Assembly: GCA_015056585.1 (NCBI GenBank)
Contig: SVFZ01000085.1
Coordinates: forward strand, 1-56,793
Length of the DNA: 56,793 nucleotides
Source: Butyrivibrio sp.
Lineage (GTDB): Bacteria > Bacillota > Clostridia > Lachnospirales > Lachnospiraceae
Reading direction: 5' to 3'
The notes below the pieces were generated by a model. The model did not search any database and had not been told where the DNA came from. It worked only from the letters and a program-made list of their open reading frames with translations. Both the position numbers and the translations under genes were made by a program. This document shows positions 52,489 through 56,793 of this stretch, in pieces. Every line of letters starts with the position of its first letter. Within the stretch, counting starts at the first letter, position 1.

Positions 52489-53190
52489 ATGGCAACAAAA
52501 CAGAAAATTTTAATTGTAGATGATGATAACAATATCGCAGAGCTGATTTCTCTTTATCTGGTAAAAGAGTGTTTTGAAACCAGAATCTGCAATGACGGAG
52601 AGTCAGCAATCAATACCTTTGATACGTATAATCCCAATCTGGTGCTTCTTGATCTGATGCTTCCCGGAATTGACGGCTATCAGGTATGCAGGGAGATAAG
52701 GACCAAGTCACAGGTTCCGATCATAATGCTCTCGGCAAAGGGCGAGGTTTTTGATAAGGTTCTCGGCCTTGAGATGGGAGCTGACGACTATATGGAAAAG
52801 CCCTTTGATTCAAAAGAGCTGGTGGCTAGAGTCAAAGCAGTACTTAGGCGCTTTAAACCTCAGCAGGCAGAGCCTCAGCAGTCGGATGACAAGGTGGTAA
52901 GGTATCCGGATCTTGAAATCAATATGACAAACTACTCTGTAACCTATATGGGAGAGAGAGTAGATATGCCACCTAAGGAACTGGAGCTTTTGTATTTCCT
53001 GGCGGCTTCTCCAAACCATGTTTTTACAAGAGAACAGCTTTTGGATCAGATCTGGGGCTATGAATATATCGGGGATACCAGAACCGTTGATGTTCATATC
53101 AAGAGACTTCGTGAGAAATTAAGCGATCATGAGAACTGGAGACTGGCAACGATCTGGGGTATTGGATATAAGTTTGAGGTACAACAGTAA
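52489..53190 (+). CDS. OmpR/PhoB-type response regulator
   Basis: The 233-residue protein has a receiver domain (about 5-118: ILIVDDDNNIAELISLYL, phosphoacceptor Asp in LVLLDLMLPGIDGYQ, Lys in YMEKPFDSKELVARV). A winged-helix DNA-binding domain follows (about 135-230: PPKELELLYFLAASPNHVFT, TRTVDVHIKRLREKL). AAAGGGGG precedes the ATG at 52489. It is followed without gap by its sensor kinase, so the two form a signal pair. Confidence 0.95.
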   Translation: MATKQKILIVDDDNNIAELISLYLVKECFETRICNDGESAINTFDTYNPNLVLLDLMLPGIDGYQVCREIRTKSQVPIIMLSAKGEVFDKVLGLEMGADDYMEKPFDSKELVARVKAVLRRFKPQQAEPQQSDDKVVRYPDLEINMTNYSVTYMGERVDMPPKELELLYFLAASPNHVFTREQLLDQIWGYEYIGDTRTVDVHIKRLREKLSDHENWRLATIWGIGYKFEVQQ

Positions 53191-54621
53191 ATGAAGAGAA
53201 CTCTTTATTTAAAATTTCTGTTGGCATATCTGCTGTTTGGCATATTCGGTTTTATCGTGGTTGCTACCTTTGTTTACAGCATGACCTACGAGAGACTTCG
53301 CAGGGACAAGGCTGAGAACATGTATCAGGTAGCGACTCAGGTTGCCAATACCTATGCGGCGGATCTGTATAATTCAGAAACCTCCCTTGAAGCGGTTCAT
53401 ACGCAGCTGGTGGCACTTTCAAAGTATATGTCCGGTGCACCGATATGGATTGTTAACCCTTCGGGAAGGCTTGTTCTTGACTCCTCCAGGGTGCTGGGGC
53501 CAAAAGAAGAGGTAATTATTCAAGGCTTTGACCCTACTGTTACGGGAAATTCCTACTACACCACCGGTACTTTCTGGAACAGTTTCAGCGAGGAGACATT
53601 AAGCGTATTTGCGCCAATTACAGCAAATTTCAAGGTGCAGGCATACGTTGTTATCCACATGTCCATTGCCAGCATACAGCATTCCGCCAACGAGTTTCTT
53701 AACATCTCGTACCTGATGCTGATCGTGCTTTTCCTGCTGTCGATGATCATTCTTATCTTTTTTACCGAATTGGTATATATGCCGCTTCGAAAGATTACCA
53801 CGGCTACAGAGCAATACGCAGCCGGAAATATGGGATATGAATTTTCTGTGGAATCGGAGGATGAAATGGGATATCTTGCTGCATCCCTTGCATATATGGC
53901 AGGAGAGATTTCAAGGCAGGAAGAGGATCAGAAGAAGTTTATCGCAAATGTTTCCCATGATTTCAGGTCTCCCCTCACATCAATCAGGGGCTATCTGGTT
54001 GCCATGCAGGATGGAACCATACCTGAAGAAATGCACAGCAAGTATCTTGGAATTGTCATAAATGAAACTGACAGACTTACAAAGCTTACAAATGAGCTTT
54101 TGACACTGAACAACCTTAATACGAAGGGCATGCTTCTTGACAAAAGTGATTTTGACATAAATTCAGTCATCAGAAATGTTGCAGAGAGCTTTGGCGGAAC
54201 GTGCCTTGACAAGAATATCGGTATTGAGCTTGTACTTACCGATGAAAAAATGCTAGTTAATGCCGATATGAGCAAGATCCAGCAGGTACTTTACAACCTG
54301 GTGGACAATGCCATCAAGTTCAGCCACAAGGATTCATCGGTAAAGATAGAGACTACTGAGAAGCACAGCAAGGTTTTTGTTTCTGTAAAGGACAGCGGAA
54401 TAGGAATCCCAAAGGAGGACCAGAAGCTGATCTTCGACAGATTCTACAAATCGGATGCTTCCCGTGGTAAAGATAAAAAAGGTACAGGTCTTGGTCTTTC
54501 GATAGTCAAGGAAATAATCAAGGCTCACGAAGAAAACATAAATGTCATCAGTACTATGGGCGTTGGAACGGAATTTATTTTCTCTCTTCCAAAGTCTGCT
54601 GTGATGGATGAAGTGGAGTAA
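53191..54621 (+). CDS. Sensor histidine kinase
   Basis: The 476-residue protein has two transmembrane helices (about 7-30 and 170-195) around an extracellular sensing domain of ~140 residues, a HAMP domain (about 196-250) and a kinase core. Its core has KKFIANVSHDFRSPLTSIRG with the phosphoacceptor His, QVLYNLVDNAIKFSHKDSSV (N box), DSGIGIPKEDQKLIFDRFYK and GTGLGLSIVKEII (G boxes). The ATG follows the response regulator stop directly. The signal is unknown. It overlaps no other gene and is followed three bases later by trmL. Confidence 0.95.
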   Translation: MKRTLYLKFLLAYLLFGIFGFIVVATFVYSMTYERLRRDKAENMYQVATQVANTYAADLYNSETSLEAVHTQLVALSKYMSGAPIWIVNPSGRLVLDSSRVLGPKEEVIIQGFDPTVTGNSYYTTGTFWNSFSEETLSVFAPITANFKVQAYVVIHMSIASIQHSANEFLNISYLMLIVLFLLSMIILIFFTELVYMPLRKITTATEQYAAGNMGYEFSVESEDEMGYLAASLAYMAGEISRQEEDQKKFIANVSHDFRSPLTSIRGYLVAMQDGTIPEEMHSKYLGIVINETDRLTKLTNELLTLNNLNTKGMLLDKSDFDINSVIRNVAESFGGTCLDKNIGIELVLTDEKMLVNADMSKIQQVLYNLVDNAIKFSHKDSSVKIETTEKHSKVFVSVKDSGIGIPKEDQKLIFDRFYKSDASRGKDKKGTGLGLSIVKEIIKAHEENINVISTMGVGTEFIFSLPKSAVMDEVE

Positions 54622-54624
54622 TAT

Positions 54625-55119
54625 ATGCATATTGTTTTACACCAGCCGGAAATTCCTCAGAATACAGGCAATATCGGAAGGACCTGTGTTGCAACAAACA
54701 CCAGCCTTCACCTTATAGAGCCTCTTGGATTCAGGATCAATGAAAAAGAACTTAAAAGAGCCGGAATGGATTATTGGGAAAAGCTCGATGTCACGAGATA
54801 TGTGGATTATAAGGATTTTTGCGATAAGCACCCGGGAGCTAAAGTATGGATGGCTACTACCAAGGCAAAAAAGAGCTATACCGAAGTTTCTTTTGGCATG
54901 GATGATTTCATAATGTTCGGAAAAGAAAGTGCCGGAATTCCGGAGGAAATACTGGTGGAAAATGAAGAGAACTGCATCAGGATCCCGATGGGAGAGGATA
55001 TCAGGTCGCTGAACCTTTCTAATTCAGTGGCGATCGTGTTGTACGAGGCGCTCAGGCAGAATGATTTTGCAGGGCTTGAAAAGCAGGGAGAGCTTCATCG
55101 CCTTCACTGGAAGGAATGA
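54625..55119 (+). CDS. trmL: tRNA (cytidine/uridine-34-2'-O)-methyltransferase
   Basis: The 164-residue SPOUT methyltransferase has HIVLHQPEIPQNTGNIGRTC, LHLIEPLGFRINEKELKRAG, FIMFGKESAGIPEEIL and CIRIPMGEDIRSLNLSNSVA (knot region), all typical of TrmL/CspR. It methylates the ribose at wobble position 34 of certain leucine tRNAs. It lies three bases after the histidine kinase gene and may share its transcript. Confidence 0.9.
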   Translation: MHIVLHQPEIPQNTGNIGRTCVATNTSLHLIEPLGFRINEKELKRAGMDYWEKLDVTRYVDYKDFCDKHPGAKVWMATTKAKKSYTEVSFGMDDFIMFGKESAGIPEEILVENEENCIRIPMGEDIRSLNLSNSVAIVLYEALRQNDFAGLEKQGELHRLHWKE

Positions 55120-55167
55120 TGTAGAGTTGATGACATGCAAGTGCAGTAAAGAGTCATGGAGTAGCAT

Positions 55168-56793
55168 ATGAGTATGAGCGAGGCTTCACAGAGTGTATTT
55201 GTGAAAGATCAGATTTTTGAAGTTGAAATAACAGATATTGGAAATGACGGAGAGGGCATAGGCAAGATAGACGGCTATACCCTCTTTATTAAAGATGCCG
55301 TAATTGGCGACAGGGTAAAAGCCAAGATCATGAAGGCTAAAAAGAACTATGCTTATGCACATCTTGAAGAGATTATCTGCCCGTCTAAGGACAGAGTAGA
55401 GCCGCATTGTCCCGTGGCCAGGCAGTGTGGAGGCTGTCAGACTCAGTGTATGAGCTATGAAAGAGAGCTCTCATTTAAGCAGAACAAGGTCAGGAATAAT
55501 ATAGTCCGCCTTGGGGGATTCGATGAGGCTTTTGTAGACTCTGTGATGCATCCTGTCATTGGAATGGATGAGCCCTGGAGATATAGGAATAAGGCTCAGT
55601 TTCCTTTTGGGAAGGACAAGAATGGAAATATCATAGCCGGGTTTTATGCCGGAAGGACTCACAGCATCATTCCTGTGAGTGACTGTCTTATAGGGACTGT
55701 CGAGAACAGACAAATCCTGGACATTATTATCAGACATATGACGAAGAATTCTGTTGAGCCATATGACGAGGCAAGCGGAAGAGGCCTTGTGCGTCATGTG
55801 CTGATACGAAAGGGGTTCACCAGTGGACAGATCATGGTTTGTCTGGTGCTGAACTACCAAAAGGCTAAAAACAGCAAGGCAAGAAAAAATAGCAGCTCAT
55901 TGAAAGGAGAAGGGCAGCAGATCACAGGTGATATTTATATCAGAAATCAAAGAGAGCTGGTTGCGGAGCTTTCTAAAGTTCAAGGGATGACCAGCATTTC
56001 TGTAAGTATAAATACCGAGAAGACAAATGTTATCATGGGAACTGAGATCCACACGATCTGGGGAAAAGATACCATTAAGGATACTCTCTGCGGTCTTGAA
56101 TTTGATATTTCGCCACTGTCTTTTTATCAGGTTAATCCGGTTCAGTGCGAAAAACTATATGGAAAGGCAATTGAATATGCGGGCCTTACGGGAAAAGAGA
56201 CAGTGTGGGATCTTTACTGCGGCATTGGAACAATAACTCTTTCAATGGCAAAAAAGGCAGGACATGTATATGGGATAGAGATCATCCCGGATGCCATCGA
56301 AGACGCTAAGAAGAATGCAGCCAGAAACGGACTTTCAAATGCTGATTTTTATTGTGGCAAGGCAGAGGAGGTGTTGCCTGAGTTTTATGGTTCAAAGGGC
56401 AGCAGCTACGGGGTAAAAGCTGAAGGAGAAGGTACAGGCGCTCTTCACCCCGATGTTATAGTTGTTGATCCTCCACGCAAGGGCTGTGATGAAAAATGCC
56501 TTGAGACAATGCTTAAAATGGCCCCTGACCGTATCGTCTATGTGAGTTGTGACAGTGCTACACTTGCACGGGATCTTAGAATCCTTGTGGATGGCGGTTA
56601 TGAGCTTAAGGCCGTAACACCATGTGATATGTTTAGTCACACTGTTCATGTGGAGACGGTGGTTCAACTTTCCAAGGGAGATATCAACAAGGGAAGTTCT
56701 GGAAGAAGTGACGCTGTAAAGGCCGGTGATATTGGAATGATCAGCGGGTACAACAAAGGGAATAAAGCGCCCGAGACAACAAACGTAAAGATA
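55168..56793 (+). CDS. rlmD: RlmD/TrmA-family 23S rRNA (uracil-C5)-methyltransferase, 3'-truncated by the window
   Basis: The frame starts at ATG 55168 and is still open at the end (542 codons visible). An N-terminal TRAM domain (about 10-68) precedes a 4Fe-4S cysteine set (HCPVARQCGGCQ plus a later SDCL). The methyltransferase domain has VWDLYCGIGTITLSMAKKAG, VIVVDPPRKGCDEK, VYVSCDSATLARD with the nucleophilic Cys, and HTVHVETVVQL with the catalytic Glu. The family makes m5U in 23S rRNA (1939 in E. coli RlmD). Beyond HVETVVQL, where the domain normally ends, at least ~40 more residues rich in Gly/Ser/Lys continue past the window edge. Confidence 0.85.
   Translation, partial: MSMSEASQSVFVKDQIFEVEITDIGNDGEGIGKIDGYTLFIKDAVIGDRVKAKIMKAKKNYAYAHLEEIICPSKDRVEPHCPVARQCGGCQTQCMSYERELSFKQNKVRNNIVRLGGFDEAFVDSVMHPVIGMDEPWRYRNKAQFPFGKDKNGNIIAGFYAGRTHSIIPVSDCLIGTVENRQILDIIIRHMTKNSVEPYDEASGRGLVRHVLIRKGFTSGQIMVCLVLNYQKAKNSKARKNSSSLKGEGQQITGDIYIRNQRELVAELSKVQGMTSISVSINTEKTNVIMGTEIHTIWGKDTIKDTLCGLEFDISPLSFYQVNPVQCEKLYGKAIEYAGLTGKETVWDLYCGIGTITLSMAKKAGHVYGIEIIPDAIEDAKKNAARNGLSNADFYCGKAEEVLPEFYGSKGSSYGVKAEGEGTGALHPDVIVVDPPRKGCDEKCLETMLKMAPDRIVYVSCDSATLARDLRILVDGGYELKAVTPCDMFSHTVHVETVVQLSKGDINKGSSGRSDAVKAGDIGMISGYNKGNKAPETTNVKI

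Noticed and set aside
1..56793. CRISPR arrays or known anti-phage systems
   Set aside because: I saw no regularly spaced short direct repeats and no cas, restriction-modification, retron, Abi or CBASS-type genes.

Overview
The window looks like a chromosomal segment of a Gram-positive anaerobe of the Lachnospiraceae, with a Butyrivibrio/Pseudobutyrivibrio-like gene set. This is inferred from gene content only: a T-box-controlled long-form IleRS, MutS2, YhaM, XpaC/TelA, a CwlJ/SleB-type hydrolase, VanW, LytTR-DUF3021, intracellular GH28, and GGAGG-type ribosome binding sites throughout. No species call is possible from the sequence alone.

Region 1 (1-786) is the chromosomal left flank. It holds the end of a sugar-phosphate isomerase/epimerase gene and a strong bidirectional terminator.

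Region 2 (787-22272) is a ~21.5-kb genomic island inserted in the 3' end of a tRNA-Gly(GCC) gene. A 23-bp direct repeat of the tRNA 3' end lies at both ends. The left third carries scattered small accessory genes: a zinc-dependent phospholipase C-like protein, a small repeat protein, a frameshifted aminoglycoside-phosphotransferase-like pseudogene, an XRE regulator with helical repeats, a receiver-domain remnant and a LytTR/DUF3021 pair. An intact tyrosine recombinase (5564-6724, minus) follows. Between it and a large rightward cluster lies a 123-bp segment bounded by perfect 13-bp inverted repeats that contains a good promoter. This is a candidate invertible (phase-variable) promoter, now pointing into the cluster. 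The cluster (7147-20415) encodes a membrane-anchored protein, a secreted repeat surface protein, two radical SAM enzymes, a predicted propeller-like protein, a DUF1919 protein, a methyltransferase, three family 2 glycosyltransferases and a DUF4422 protein. Seven of these carry the same kind of accessory Rossmann-like domain (IYGAG-type motif). No flippase, polymerase, ABC exporter or initiating transferase is visible, so the genes may decorate a protein or an existing glycan. The island ends with a recombinase-like protein that has lost catalytic residues and gained an HTH-like tail, plus a small paralogue of that tail.

Region 3 (22253-36955) is conserved chromosome: tRNA-Gly, an RlmI-like methyltransferase, a diguanylate cyclase, free-methionine-sulfoxide reductase, a threonine-aldolase-like enzyme, GH28, aquaporin, a cell-wall hydrolase, T-box plus ileS, and glycogen phosphorylase.

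Region 4 (36958-56793) continues with an AraC regulator, the XpaC/TelA pair, a striking 248-bp imperfect palindrome, galK, a VanW protein, a PurM-fold protein, an Lrp/aminotransferase operon, YhaM, an HtrA-like protein without a catalytic triad, mutS2, a two-component system, trmL and an rlmD-like gene running off the end.

The most interesting unit is the recombinase / inverted-repeat promoter / surface-protein / glycosylation cassette ending in a catalytically dead recombinase-HTH protein. It reads as a self-contained phase-variable surface system carried on a tRNA island.
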